Assembly (NCBI RefSeq): GCF_900105865.1
Contig: NZ_LT629804.1
Location: 1,736,001-1,800,000, forward strand
Origin: Arcanobacterium phocae
GTDB lineage: Bacteria > Actinomycetota > Actinomycetes > Actinomycetales > Actinomycetaceae
Direction: 5' to 3'
DNA length: 64,000 bases
Part shown: positions 37,901-47,525 of the stretch, piece by piece
Position numbering within the stretch: position 1 is the stretch's first letter
How the letters are laid out: each line of letters starts with the position of its first letter
Notes under the pieces: model-generated
Databases searched by the model: none
Told to the model about the DNA's origin: nothing
What the model saw: the letters and a program-made list of their open reading frames with translations, nothing else
Translations under genes and position numbers: made by a program

Positions 37901-38947
37901 CTAGAGTTCCTGAGCTTCCTCAAGTTCTTCAATGGGGGTCCCATCTTTGTTAATACCAATAGAGGCGAGAACTTTACGTTCGATCTCCTCTGAGATCTCT
38001 GGATTATCCTGCAGGAACTGACGAGCTTTTTCTTTTCCTTGTCCTAGCTGGTCTCCTTCATAGGTGTACCATGAACCGGACCGCCGGACGATTCCCATAT
38101 CGACAGCTAGATCAATGATGCCACTTTCAGTAGATATGCCCTTACCATAGAGAATATCGAACTCAGCTTGTTTAAATGGCGGAGCCATCTTATTCTTGAC
38201 AACTTTAACGCGTGTTCTATTTCCAATTGGGTTAGAGCCCTCTTTAAGGGTTTCAATGCGCCGTACATCAAGACGAACTGACGCATAAAACTTGAGCGCC
38301 TTGCCTCCAGTAGTAGTTTCTGGATTACCGTAAAAGACGCCGATTTTTTCACGCAGCTGATTGATAAAAATCGCAGTGGTTCCAGCAGCTGAGAGTGCTC
38401 CAGTAAGCTTACGAAGGGCTTGAGACATCAATCGTGCTTGAAGGCCAACGTGAGAGTCGCCCATTTCACCTTCAATTTCTGCTTTCGGCACGAGAGCCGC
38501 AACGGAATCAATAACGATAATATCAAGTGCGCCAGAGCGAATCAGCATATCGGCAATTTCGAGCGCCTGTTCGCCAGTGTCTGGCTGAGAGACAATCAAT
38601 GCATCCGTATCAACGCCAAGCTTGCGCGCATACTCTGGATCTAATGCATGCTCCGCATCAACAAACGCGGCAATTCCGCCGAGCTTTTGAGCATTCGCTA
38701 CAGCATGTAACGCGACCGTGGTTTTTCCCGATGATTCTGGACCATAAATTTCAACCACGCGCCCCCGAGGCAGACCACCAATACCGAGGGCAACATCTAA
38801 TGCGAGTGAGCCGGTAGGAATGACCGCAACACGCTGCGGTGGAGCATCTCCCAACCGCATGGCAGATCCTTTGCCGAACTGGCGATCAATTTGTCCCAGT
38901 GCCGTTTCTAGCGCTTTTGTACGCGCATTTTTATCTTTAGCAGCCAT
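37901..38947 (-). CDS. recA: Recombinase RecA
   Basis: A 348-residue strand-exchange and LexA co-protease protein. Walker A is [15 protein letters not shown] (about 69-83), Walker B sits in [24 protein letters not shown] (about 139-162), L2 includes [20 protein letters not shown] (about 198-217), and the acidic C-tail ends EELEEAQEL. Length is normal and there is no intein. An SOS box lies 174 bp upstream of the start (39121-39136). Confidence 0.97.
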   Translation of the reverse strand: MAAKDKNARTKALETALGQIDRQFGKGSAMRLGDAPPQRVAVIPTGSLALDVALGIGGLPRGRVVEIYGPESSGKTTVALHAVANAQKLGGIAAFVDAEHALDPEYARKLGVDTDALIVSQPDTGEQALEIADMLIRSGALDIIVIDSVAALVPKAEIEGEMGDSHVGLQARLMSQALRKLTGALSAAGTTAIFINQLREKIGVFYGNPETTTGGKALKFYASVRLDVRRIETLKEGSNPIGNRTRVKVVKNKMAPPFKQAEFDILYGKGISTESGIIDLAVDMGIVRRSGSWYTYEGDQLGQGKEKARQFLQDNPEISEEIERKVLASIGINKDGTPIEELEEAQEL

Positions 38948-39120
38948 GGCAGCTCCTCATATTCGTGATCGTAATTCTTGAACAGAACAGGTCTCTAGCA
39001 TGAAGATCTCTCTCCGAGCACCTCATGGGAACAGCTTATGACCGACCTCCGACATAAAACGAAGTCACTTTCAACATTGTGGATAGAAAAATAAGCTTCG
39101 TGTCCCGTGGAAAACTCTAA

Positions 39121-39136
39121 CCGAACAGATGTTCGA
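39121..39136. promoter_or_regulatory. LexA-binding SOS box upstream of recA
   Basis: CCGAACAGATGTTCGA, a strong match to the SOS palindrome, with the core GAACAGATGTTC. It lies within the 272-bp region between recA and the DUF3046 gene. Confidence 0.88.
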
Positions 39137-39184
39137 ATTCTAGTCGACACACCGCATCCTAAATCATGCGCGCTTTACACATAA

Positions 39185-39214
39185 GACGGCGGGAGGCCAG
39201 TGCCTCCCGCCGTC
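39185..39214 (-). terminator. Hairpin terminator after the DUF3046 gene
   Basis: A perfect 13-bp GC-rich repeat GACGGCGGGAGGC / GCCTCCCGCCGTC (39185-39197 and 39202-39214) with a 4-nt loop, 6 bp after the DUF3046 stop. The U-tract is weak. It separates the pgsA-pncC-clgR-DUF3046 unit from recA. Confidence 0.75.
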
Positions 39215-39219
39215 CCCCT

Positions 39220-39447
39220 TTAGGTTATATCCCGAGGGTTAATTTTGTGTAGGTAGTCATAACGCTCCGGAAGATCCATTGCACGACGAAGTGCAGTCCA
39301 TACAACTTGTGGATCAACCCGATCCTTCAATGCTTGCTCTGCAGTTACTGACCCAAGTTCCGGCAGGACTAAGTCCATTACCAACCCGCGCCCTAATCCC
39401 TCCGGAAAAGCACGCTCAACGCATTGCCAAAACTCGGTATGTTTCAT
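39220..39447 (-). CDS. DUF3046 family protein
   Basis: A 75-residue actinobacterial protein: MKHTEFWQCVERAFPEGLGRGL at the start, TAEQALKDRVDPQVVWTALRRAMDLPERY in the second half. This matches DUF3046, a small protein of unknown function almost always between clgR and recA, as here. It begins 2 bp after the clgR stop and is probably translated from the same mRNA. Confidence 0.85.
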   Translation of the reverse strand: MKHTEFWQCVERAFPEGLGRGLVMDLVLPELGSVTAEQALKDRVDPQVVWTALRRAMDLPERYDYLHKINPRDIT

Positions 39448-39449
39448 TG

Positions 39450-39809
39450 CTAGCCACGCATAGCAGCAAGCTCTGCACGAACGAGTGATTCTGGGACAGA
39501 ATCTGGAATTCGCGGTTTACGCATCATTGGCGGAATACGTCCTTCAGCTATATCAATACGATCAGCGACGAGACGTAAGATATGACTCATTGGAACATTA
39601 AGTGCGACAGAAATAGAGTGTAGCAACTCAGATGAGGCTTCTTTCTGTCCGCGCTCAACTTCAGAAAGATATCCAAGTGAAACTCGAGCATCAGATGAGA
39701 CTTCGCGGAGAGTACGCCCCTGCCGTTGACGATACTCACGAAGCACTTCACCTAGTTCACGACGGAATAGGACTGTTTCGCGGGCCATGTCATTCATAGT
39801 CATCTTCAT
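39450..39809 (-). CDS. clgR: ClgR-type XRE family transcriptional regulator
   Basis: A 119-residue DNA-binding protein. The helix-turn-helix region [20 protein letters not shown] ... [21 protein letters not shown] (about 18-62) is nearly the ClgR consensus. ClgR activates clpP/clpC and other stress genes in actinobacteria. Unlike many homologues it does not end in an obvious AA-type Clp degron (it ends LAAMRG). The first two in-frame ATGs (MKMTMNDM) leave the exact start open by a few codons. Confidence 0.88.
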   Translation of the reverse strand: MKMTMNDMARETVLFRRELGEVLREYRQRQGRTLREVSSDARVSLGYLSEVERGQKEASSELLHSISVALNVPMSHILRLVADRIDIAEGRIPPMMRKPRIPDSVPESLVRAELAAMRG

Positions 39810-39935
39810 TCAACCTCTTCTTGCCAAGTTATTTAGCTCCCGGCTTTAGCTTTCATCAATTAGCTCAACGCGTCTTGATGCAAATATCTTCCCAAGTTAA
39901 TCTGTGAATTCACTGAAATTACTCTGCGGAACACC

Positions 39936-40424
39936 TCAGTTACTTTGAAAATTCAACAAAATACAGCGCAAAGCAGCTTCCACTGTTCGATACCTCACAT
40001 AATCTCGGTCACCATCGAACTGATAAGAAAACGCCAAGGAACCCGCAGATTTACTCCACACTCCAATCCAAACCGTGCCTGCCTCATGCCCGTCAGCTGG
40101 ACCTGGCCCCGCCACGCCAGTCGTTGCGACCGCAATATCAGAGTCGAATAACTGACCAACACCCGAAGCCATTTGACGCGCGACCAATTCATCAACCGGT
40201 CCTGTTAATGCCAAGCGTTCCTTACTTACCCCTAAAACACTAGACTTGCTGTCAGTAGCGTAAGTTACCGCACCTCCCCGAAAAACAGCAGACGCACCCG
40301 GGATACTTACGATCGAATTAGCAACTGCTCCACCAGTAAGCGACTCGGCAACAGCGAGAGTTAACCGACGCGAGCTGCAAAGCTCGAGCACCTGGGTACC
40401 AAGCTCATTAAGCTCCTTTTTCAT
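39936..40424 (-). CDS. pncC: Nicotinamide-nucleotide amidohydrolase (CinA C-terminal domain)
   Basis: A 162-residue stand-alone CinA C-domain protein that deamidates NMN in pyridine-nucleotide salvage. Signatures are AVAESLTGGAVANSIVSIPGAS (about 25-46), GGAVTYATDSKSSVLGVS (about 51-68) and ATTGVAGPGPADGHEAGTVWIG (about 99-120). The N-terminal MoCF domain of full CinA is absent, as in many actinobacteria. It overlaps pgsA by 4 bp. Confidence 0.9.
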   Translation of the reverse strand: MKKELNELGTQVLELCSSRRLTLAVAESLTGGAVANSIVSIPGASAVFRGGAVTYATDSKSSVLGVSKERLALTGPVDELVARQMASGVGQLFDSDIAVATTGVAGPGPADGHEAGTVWIGVWSKSAGSLAFSYQFDGDRDYVRYRTVEAALRCILLNFQSN

Positions 40425-41026
40425 AGATGGGTCCGATGGTCGGTAGATATTTCCGGTTCATGGTTAATTTTGCGAGCCTCAATAATGTACTCAACCGCAC
40501 TACTGACAGCAAAGACCAATGCAATTCCCATTAGCCCATAAGAAGCACCGATAAGAACTTCTGTCAGCCACTCTGGTAAGAATGTATGCCACGGCAGGAT
40601 AAGACCAGCTATACCGAACGACTGGGCGACCATCTTAATTTTTCCCCCCAGCCCCGCTGCCATCACCTTTTTCTTTACCATGAACATACGCATTAGCGTA
40701 ATTCCCAATTCACGGACAATGAATACGATGGTCATCCACCACCATAGATAGCCATGCCATGACAGGAGTATCAACCCTGAAATAATTAATGCTTTGTCAG
40801 CAATTGAATCTGCAAGTTTACCGAAGTCAGTAACCAACCCATACTTGCGCGCATAATGCCCATCCAACTTATCGGTACTAGCAGCGACGGCAAATACTCC
40901 CCATGCTAGCCAGAGACGCCCATCAGACACTTCTAAAAACGACACAATGAACACTGGTACGAGGATTAACCGCATAACGGTCAACACATTAGCTACATTG
41001 AAATTTGATACGCGCTGTTCCTTCAC
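40421..41026 (-). CDS. pgsA: CDP-diacylglycerol--glycerol-3-phosphate 3-phosphatidyltransferase
   Basis: A 201-residue membrane enzyme of phosphatidylglycerol synthesis. The CDP-alcohol phosphatidyltransferase motif DG-x2-AR-x8-G-x3-D-x3-D is seen as LDGHYARKYGLVTDFGKLAD and the following SIADK (about 54-77). Several hydrophobic segments surround it. It lies between ftsK and pncC, a common actinobacterial context. Confidence 0.92.
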   Translation of the reverse strand: MKEQRVSNFNVANVLTVMRLILVPVFIVSFLEVSDGRLWLAWGVFAVAASTDKLDGHYARKYGLVTDFGKLADSIADKALIISGLILLSWHGYLWWWMTIVFIVRELGITLMRMFMVKKKVMAAGLGGKIKMVAQSFGIAGLILPWHTFLPEWLTEVLIGASYGLMGIALVFAVSSAVEYIIEARKINHEPEISTDHRTHL

Positions 41027-41080
41027 CCTTATATCATAAAGGTTTTATGAGCAAAGTGGAGGTAACTCTCCGGTCAATCC

Positions 41081-43669
41081 TTACCGACCCGTCAGTTGCC
41101 ATGCATCTTCGCCCGATTCGCCCTCATTGTCATTTTCATCGTCATACCATTGGCGAGCTTCGTCACCCTCGTTCGATTCAAGCGGATCTGTTGCATAACG
41201 ATTGGCGGGCATGACAACAGTCGCACTCTCATCGTTCGCATACTCAGCTGAATCGACGATCTGGGTTGGAGCAACGTCACTCTCATCATCCTTGGGCGCC
41301 GTTAAATCCACGTCCTCCCCTTTAAGCAAAGCGATAACATCGCCAAGTTGCTCCGGAGTAACAAGCACATCACGAGCTTTACCACCGGTACCAGGGCCAA
41401 CGATCTCTCGAGATTCCAATAGGTCCATCATACGTCCAGCCTTAGCAAAACCAATCCGCAGCTTACGCTGGAGCATCGACGTCGAACCGAACTGTGTGTT
41501 AACGACTAACTCCGCAGCCTGCAAAAGCACGTCGAGATCGTCACCGATATCATCGTCGATCTTCTTCATCTCACCAGGCTTAGGAATAACATCCTCGCGA
41601 TACGTTGGCTGCATCTGAGCCTTAACATGTTTAACAGTCGCAGCGATTTCCTCTTCATCAACCCACGCACCCTGCACACGCATCGGCTTCATCGAACCTG
41701 CTGGTGCAAACAGTGCATCACCCATACCAATGAGTTTTTCAGCACCTACAGAATCTAGAATTGTGCGCGAATCCGTTGCCGACGACGTCGAAAACGCCAG
41801 TCGCGATGGAACATTCGCTTTAATCAGACCCGTCACCACATCTACCGAAGGTCGCTGGGTCGCCAACACTAGATGGATACCTGCCGCACGAGCTAACTGC
41901 GTAATACGCTGGATCGAAGCTTCAACATCGCGCGGAGCCACCATCATTAGGTCAGCTAACTCGTCAACTACGACAAGCAAGTATGGGTACGGTTGCAACG
42001 TGCGTTGTGAGCCCTCATGCGCAGTGACCTTGCCCTCACGCACAGCCTCATTGAAATCATCAATGTGCTTGAATCCGTATGCAGCCAGATCGTCATAGCG
42101 CTGATCCATCTCGCGCACAACCCATTCCAGAGCCTCAGCAGCCTTTTTGGGGTTGGTAATAATTGGCGTGATCAAATGCGGGATTCCGGCATAGATAGTT
42201 AGTTCAACACGCTTCGGGTCAACCAAAATCATGCGTACTTGTTCTGGTGTTGACCGCACCATAATCGAGGTAATCATCGAATTAATAAACGACGATTTAC
42301 CAGCACCGGTAGCTCCTGCAACTAAAAGATGAGGCATCTTTGACAAATTCGCGACGACGTACTGGCCCCCGACATTTTTGCCCACGCCAACAACCAGTGG
42401 ATGGGTCTGTTTCCGGGCTACCGCTGACCGTAGAACATCTCCCAAGAGAACTGTTTCTCGATCTGCGTTCGGAATTTCAATACCGACAGCTGATTTCCCA
42501 GGGATCGGCGATAAGATTCGAACGTCAGATGAAGCTACCGCGTACGCAATATTCTTCGAAAGTGACTCGATTTTATCGACCTTAACGCCCGGACCGAGCT
42601 CCACCTCATACTGGGTAACTGTTGGTCCTCGAGAAAAGCCAGTCACTTCAGCATTAATCGAAAACTCAGAGAATACTCGGGTCAACGCTTCAACGACGCG
42701 ATCGTTAGCCTCCGAACGCTCCAAATGTGGTGGTCCCTGCTTCAATAGATCCATTGACGGCAATGTATAAGTAATATTTGACGCCAACTCAAGTTGCTCG
42801 ATGCGCTCCGGGATCGGCTCTGGCTTAGGAGCCTTACGTTCCGGCTCAGTCTGAGTTTTTGCCGGAACTTTGACAGGTTTCGCTGGCATCACGCGCGTTG
42901 CATCCGCAGCCGGCTGGCGGGGCTTCGACGTCGTCTTTTTAGCCTCTTCAGCAATGGAATCATCAGCATGTTCTTGTTTCTTGCGAGGTCGACGCAATCG
43001 AGAAACAGGTGCGTCGTCGTCAATTTCTTCCGGATGATCAAATGGCACAGAAGCTGAATGGTGAGGCTCAAATTCTGTTCTTTCAGCTCGCTTGGCCGAC
43101 ACCCAATCAGCGATATCTTTTATAGCTGTTCCAGTTGAATAGAGAATCGCGTACAGAATAATAAAAACAAGGACTGGAACGGCACCCCAAACGGACAAAA
43201 GCTTTGCCAGCCCAGTGCCAACGAGAAATCCGACAAGACCACCTGCAGCTTCAACATGAGCAAAACCCGATTGAGGCGTGGGCTGTCCCATAAAGATATG
43301 TACAAGTCCGCTCACTGACACAACAATTAAAGCCAAGCCAATAACGACTCGTTGGGTAGTTTCTGTATGAGAACGGCGAAACAATTGCACCACAATTCCG
43401 AGTAACACAATCGGTACCAGAACCGAAAGCACACCAACGATTCCGGCAGTCGCATGATGGATAACTGGTCCAACAGCGCCAGAAAGCCCGAACCATTCTT
43501 GCAGAGCCACAATAATTGCCAAGCTAATTAATATGAATAGCCGACCACCATTTCCGCCGAGGATACGGTCACTCACGCTTGATGTACGATTATCCGTTTC
43601 TGCTACAGCAGGCGCAGACTTTTTCTTTGGCTTATGTTGTGAATTCTCGGCTGATCCAGAGCGTGCCAC
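41081..43669 (-). CDS. ftsK: DNA translocase FtsK/SpoIIIE
   Basis: An 862-residue septal DNA pump that moves chromosome termini through the closing septum. Four hydrophobic segments (about 40-195) form the membrane domain, a charged Pro/Lys-rich linker follows (about 215-290), then the RecA-like motor with Walker A GATGAGKSSFINSM (about 447-460), Walker B LLVVVDELADLMM, and the C-terminal gamma domain (MLQRKLRIGFAKAGRMMDLLE) that reads KOPS sites. An unusual acidic tail of about 90 residues ends the protein. Start is GTG 43669 behind GAGGAGG; a hairpin lies upstream. Confidence 0.95.
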   Translation of the reverse strand: MARSGSAENSQHKPKKKSAPAVAETDNRTSSVSDRILGGNGGRLFILISLAIIVALQEWFGLSGAVGPVIHHATAGIVGVLSVLVPIVLLGIVVQLFRRSHTETTQRVVIGLALIVVSVSGLVHIFMGQPTPQSGFAHVEAAGGLVGFLVGTGLAKLLSVWGAVPVLVFIILYAILYSTGTAIKDIADWVSAKRAERTEFEPHHSASVPFDHPEEIDDDAPVSRLRRPRKKQEHADDSIAEEAKKTTSKPRQPAADATRVMPAKPVKVPAKTQTEPERKAPKPEPIPERIEQLELASNITYTLPSMDLLKQGPPHLERSEANDRVVEALTRVFSEFSINAEVTGFSRGPTVTQYEVELGPGVKVDKIESLSKNIAYAVASSDVRILSPIPGKSAVGIEIPNADRETVLLGDVLRSAVARKQTHPLVVGVGKNVGGQYVVANLSKMPHLLVAGATGAGKSSFINSMITSIMVRSTPEQVRMILVDPKRVELTIYAGIPHLITPIITNPKKAAEALEWVVREMDQRYDDLAAYGFKHIDDFNEAVREGKVTAHEGSQRTLQPYPYLLVVVDELADLMMVAPRDVEASIQRITQLARAAGIHLVLATQRPSVDVVTGLIKANVPSRLAFSTSSATDSRTILDSVGAEKLIGMGDALFAPAGSMKPMRVQGAWVDEEEIAATVKHVKAQMQPTYREDVIPKPGEMKKIDDDIGDDLDVLLQAAELVVNTQFGSTSMLQRKLRIGFAKAGRMMDLLESREIVGPGTGGKARDVLVTPEQLGDVIALLKGEDVDLTAPKDDESDVAPTQIVDSAEYANDESATVVMPANRYATDPLESNEGDEARQWYDDENDNEGESGEDAWQLTGR

Positions 43670-43685
43670 TATGTTTCCTCCTCAT

Positions 43686-43706
43686 AGCTATGCAACGGGC
43701 ATAGCT
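43686..43706 (-). other. Small inverted repeat upstream of ftsK
   Basis: AGCTATGC / GCATAGCT (43686-43693, 43699-43706) with a 5-nt loop, ending a few bases before the ftsK Shine-Dalgarno. It could be an operator or a 5-prime leader hairpin; no function can be assigned. Confidence 0.3.
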
Positions 43707-43803
43707 GACAGTTAGCCTAGAACGAAAGAACATCTACCTACGGATGGCACGCCGACTAGTATCAGAATGCGACTGAAATCGCTTCGTAGGCTAGTCTAAA
43801 AAT

Positions 43804-44712
43804 ATGACTCTTACTATTTCTTCCCCAGATGAGAATATCCGGCACATTCTCGAAACGTTTGGTTCTGATATAGAAATTATTGATTGGGACATTTGCGGCC
43901 CAGCACCGGTGTCCCACATAGACATGGTTATCACCCCACTGCTGACCAAAAATCCAGACTATCAACATTTAGATGGGCTCGACTTCACGTACGTTCAGTG
44001 TTCCACATTGGGCTATGAACCACTCATTCCGCACCTTCGCAGCCACCATATTCTTGCAAATGCAAAAACGGTTCATGAGACCTCGACGGCAGAGCTCACT
44101 CTATCTCTCATCTTGGCTATGCAACGCAATATTAAGCGCTCAATCATTTCCCAAGCTGAAGGAAAGTGGGATACATTCTTTTCGCCCGGTTTAGCAGATC
44201 AACGAGTGGTCATGGTGGGCGTCGGCGGAGTAGGCTCAGCGATCGCTCAGCGGCTAGCACCATTCGAGGTAGACCTAATACGGGTAGCACGCAGCGAACG
44301 CGACGACGCCGAAGGGCACATCTATTCGACGACGCAACTTCCGCAGCTTTTGCCGGAGGCCGACGTCGTTATTTTGATAGTTCCCGCAACTGATGAAACT
44401 CGAGGACTCGTTGATGACGATTTCCTCAGCCTAATGAAAGACGGAGCACTGCTAGTCAATATGGCGCGTGGCGTCATCGTTGATACCGCCGCGATGGTCA
44501 AGCATGCTGACCGGTTACGCTTCGCGTTCGACGTCGTTGATCCGGAACCGCTACCGACTGGCCACCTGCTCTATTCTCACCCTAACGTGCTTATCTCAGC
44601 ACACAACGGTGGATATTCCGAGGCTTTAGAACCACGCCTTAAGCGGTTGATTGAGCGCCAAGTTCGCCACCTGCTCGCAGGTGAGAAGCTCGAAAATATC
44701 ATTCACCGCTGA
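43804..44712 (+). CDS. D-isomer specific 2-hydroxyacid dehydrogenase
   Basis: A 302-residue NAD(P)-dependent dehydrogenase. The Rossmann domain is marked by VMVGVGGVGSAIAQRLAPF (about 135-153); NMARGVIVDTAAMVKH (about 219-234) contains the substrate-binding Arg, and the catalytic His is in LISAHNGGYSE (about 263-273). The substrate is not evident; related enzymes act on glyoxylate, hydroxypyruvate or phosphoglycerate. Its stop overlaps the start of the sensor kinase gene by one base, so the three genes 43.8-46.2 kb likely form an operon. Confidence 0.85.
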   Translation: MTLTISSPDENIRHILETFGSDIEIIDWDICGPAPVSHIDMVITPLLTKNPDYQHLDGLDFTYVQCSTLGYEPLIPHLRSHHILANAKTVHETSTAELTLSLILAMQRNIKRSIISQAEGKWDTFFSPGLADQRVVMVGVGGVGSAIAQRLAPFEVDLIRVARSERDDAEGHIYSTTQLPQLLPEADVVILIVPATDETRGLVDDDFLSLMKDGALLVNMARGVIVDTAAMVKHADRLRFAFDVVDPEPLPTGHLLYSHPNVLISAHNGGYSEALEPRLKRLIERQVRHLLAGEKLENIIHR

Positions 44713-45551
44713 TGTTGACAAACATAGTATTGGTTGCACTGGCCGCCCTGAGCTGTATCAGTGTGATCATGTGGGTTTGGAATCGCCGTCTACTGTGTAA
44801 AGCAAAGCGAAGAAATGACGTCCTGCAGCAACGAGTCCTATCAAATCTAGTATCTCCCGCATACCTTTCGCACGAGATTAGGACGCCGTTAACAGTCATT
44901 AAAGGCGCATCAGAAATCCTTACTACCGGAGATTTAGGTCCGATCAGTTCTGTCCAACGCCGATTCCTGAATACGATCGCTGAAAATTCAGCAACTGCCT
45001 GCGCACTAGCAGAAGATTTCTTGGTATTATTTCGGATGGAAAAATCTCTTGCAACTCTGAATTTAATTAATGTCAACCTTCGGCAACTCATCCGCGAGGC
45101 TGTCCACGAATTTCGAATTATGCACCCGTGCGATATTCGCCTCGACAATCACGGAGCCCCAACTTTTGTTGACGCAGATCCACGTATGCTAAAACAAGTT
45201 GTATGGAATTTGTTAACGAATTCCATACGCCATGGCGGCGAAGGCACACAAGTCCATATTCGAGTCTCCGCCGACGACGGAATAGCTCTCGTTGTTGTTG
45301 AAGACAACGGAAAAGGCATCATGGCTCGTACAGTTTTGCCTCAAATTTCTTCAACGGACACACAAACACATAGCGATTTACCGCAAGCTGGTTCCGGAAT
45401 AGGAATGAAAGTCGTCGAGCATATTATCGCTGCACATCGCGGTAGGCTTATTGTTGATACTGTGCTTGGTTGCGGAACCCAGGTACTTATCCAGCTCCCG
45501 ATCCACGGGACACACACAGCTTTTTCTGCTAGAACGGAAGAAACAGTATGA
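44712..45551 (+). CDS. Sensor histidine kinase without extracytoplasmic domain
   Basis: A 279-residue kinase with a single N-terminal transmembrane helix (about 4-24), no visible HAMP or sensor domain, a HisKA helix pair with the phospho-acceptor His in YLSHEIRTPLTVIKG (about 52-66), and a HATPase domain with N box WNLLTNSIRHGG, G1 VVEDNGKGIMA and G2 GSGIGMKVVEHII. It overlaps the response regulator gene by 4 bp. With so little outside the membrane, it may sense a membrane or cytoplasmic cue or a partner protein; the signal is unknown. Confidence 0.88.
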   Translation: MLTNIVLVALAALSCISVIMWVWNRRLLCKAKRRNDVLQQRVLSNLVSPAYLSHEIRTPLTVIKGASEILTTGDLGPISSVQRRFLNTIAENSATACALAEDFLVLFRMEKSLATLNLINVNLRQLIREAVHEFRIMHPCDIRLDNHGAPTFVDADPRMLKQVVWNLLTNSIRHGGEGTQVHIRVSADDGIALVVVEDNGKGIMARTVLPQISSTDTQTHSDLPQAGSGIGMKVVEHIIAAHRGRLIVDTVLGCGTQVLIQLPIHGTHTAFSARTEETV

Positions 45552-46225
45552 ACGTTGTCCTTGTAGTTGACGATGAACCCCAAATTCGAGCCATTATCGG
45601 GTATGTTGTGGAATCTACCGGGCGGGAATGGATTGGCGCGCAGAGTGCAGAAGAAGCACAAGAAATACTGAAGACACATAATGTTGAGCTCGTTTTACTT
45701 GATGTCATGTTACCAGGAGCGAGCGGAATTGAATTATGCCGTTCCATCCGAACAAGCTCAACACCTGTTATCCTCCTGTCAGCTCTGGGTGAAGAAGAAG
45801 ATCGTATCCGAGGTTTGGAGGCTGGCGCAGACGACTACATCGTTAAGCCTTTTTCTCCGCGTGAAGTTGGCTTGCGCATTGAGGCGATTCTACGGAGACG
45901 TGGTGAAACTTCGTGGAGCGAGGCCGAAGGCATCCGAATTGATTCAGACACCGGTGAATTGAGTTTTGCCGGATCGACGACGGTGTTGCCGGCGATGGAG
46001 TCTCGCGTCTTGGAGCAACTCTTGCATAATAACAATCGCACGGTGAGTTTCCATGATCTGTTGCTTCACGTATGGAATACGGATGAGAGTGTGGGTGGGC
46101 GTGAAATGGTGCGGATTACGGTGCATCGGTTGCGTGCGCATTTGAAGGCTCTTGGGGTGCGGGAGAATCTGATTGAGACGGTGCGCGGAACGGGCTATCG
46201 GGTGCGTCAGCAGTCAACTACATGA
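45548..46225 (+). CDS. OmpR/PhoB-family response regulator
   Basis: A 225-residue regulator: receiver domain with acidic pair in VVDDEPQIRAI (about 5-15), phospho-acceptor Asp in LVLLDVMLPGASGIEL (about 49-64) and Lys in DYIVKPFSPRE (about 95-105), then a winged helix domain (about 125-222) ending VRGTGYRV. It is the partner of the overlapping kinase. Target genes cannot be read here. Confidence 0.92.
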   Translation: MNVVLVVDDEPQIRAIIGYVVESTGREWIGAQSAEEAQEILKTHNVELVLLDVMLPGASGIELCRSIRTSSTPVILLSALGEEEDRIRGLEAGADDYIVKPFSPREVGLRIEAILRRRGETSWSEAEGIRIDSDTGELSFAGSTTVLPAMESRVLEQLLHNNNRTVSFHDLLLHVWNTDESVGGREMVRITVHRLRAHLKALGVRENLIETVRGTGYRVRQQSTT

Positions 46226-46240
46226 TTTAATGTTCACTTC

Positions 46241-46269
46241 ACATAACATAAAGATATATATTGTTATGT
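46241..46269. repeat. AT-rich inverted repeat before the hipA remnant
   Basis: ACATAACA / TGTTATGT (46241-46248, 46262-46269) separated by 13 AT-rich bases. It lies between the response regulator stop and the hipA remnant, and could be an old hipBA operator or a weak terminator. Confidence 0.3.
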
Positions 46270-46308
46270 ATTAAGAACATTATAGAAGATGAAAGAAATG
46301 GGGAGCTC

Positions 46309-47492
46309 ATGAAAAGTAATGACTTTGTTACTCGTCAGAATCTCCTAGAATTCGGTAAACACCTCCGCAACTGGCAAATTTGTTTCAAGCGAGTTTACCT
46401 ATGATTCAGAATGGCTTCATCGCAGAGATTCTTACGCAATTAGTCCAGATCTACCGCTCACTAATAAAACTCTGCCATTTTTCGGAAACCCGTCCTTACC
46501 TGGTGCAATTGATGATGCAGGACCAGATTCTTGGGGCAAAAACTTATTCGCATCCAGCAAGGTCCTCAAGAGCTATCTATTTTTGATTATATAAGCCTTG
46601 TAGACGATAGAAGCCGGATGGGAAACCTACGGTTTTTCAGCAATGGTGAGTTACTTGCAGAGCACACTTCTCTTCTCCCAACAGAAAATGACGTTCTTTC
46701 TATTGCAGGTAAGGCTCAAAATCTCACTCATCTTAGCGAAGAAGATATTTCACATATTGCTTTCGCAGGATCGTCTCTCGGTGGCGCGCGTCCCAAAATT
46801 AACGTAATTGATTCACTTTCGGGCTGAGCTTGGTCAAATTTTCATATAAATCAGATGATGATGACGTTGAAGCGTGGGAAGCTGTTGCACTCTCATGTGC
46901 ACGTGATGCAGGACTGCCTGTTCCAGAATTCCGCCTTGTTCGGATTGACACCTATGGTTCAGCATTGATCGCTAAAAGGTTTGATCGAATTGGAGACGAA
47001 CGGATCGGATATATTTCCGCTGCCTAGCTTCTTCATCTTCACAATCTTTCTCAACCGTATTCCTTCGAAATGCTGGCGAGCTATATGGATTCTTTCTGTG
47101 TCTCTCCCTGTGAAGATAAGACGTCCCTTTTTGATCGGATCGCTCTATCAATCATTTTGAATAATGTTGATGACCACATGCGAAACTATGGTTTCATTCG
47201 CAATGATAAAAGATGGAGTTTGGCTCCACTTTTCGATGTCTCGCCAGATTTTCGTTCTCAAAGGATTGCAGGAACACCCATTCTTCATAACAGCACAGGT
47301 TTTCAACGTAATAAGAAAGAACTAATCCAAGCCGCCCATTGTTTTGGCCTTACAGCTTAACAAGCAGCCGGACATTATTCCCAAATTCAAGAAGCTTGTT
47401 CTGCGTTTAAAGATTATGCAAACACCTATAACATCGCAGAAATTGATGGCAATATCCTCGTCAAAAATATCGAACAACAATTAAACGAATAA
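46309..47492 (+). pseudogene. hipA: HipA-like Ser/Thr kinase toxin, decayed
   Basis: Frame-by-frame reading gives HipA pieces in order: TGKFVSSEFTYDSEWL and LPGAIDDAGPDSWGKNLF (frame 2), FDYISLVDDRSRMGNLRF and FAGSSLGGARPKINVID (frame 1), KSDDDDVEAWEAVALSCA and LIAKRFDR (frame 3), then NNVDDHMRNYGFIRND and LAPLFDVSP. At least three frameshifts (before 46370, near 46580, near 46828) and two in-frame stops (TAG 47025-47027, TAA 47358-47360) break it. Catalytic (NNVDDHMRN) and ATP-loop regions are still recognisable, so decay is recent. The frame ends at TAA 47490-47492. No hipB antitoxin gene is present beside it. Confidence 0.88.
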
Positions 47493-47525
47493 CACGCGGA
47501 GCCTTGAACACGTGCTAGCACGACC

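Noticed and set aside
38970..38995. Second SOS box close to recA (GAACAGAACAGG)
   Set aside because: It is a direct repeat, not the palindrome; the true box is at 39121-39136.
46309..47492. Four separate small genes
   Set aside because: Their translations join in order into a single HipA protein, so this is one broken gene.
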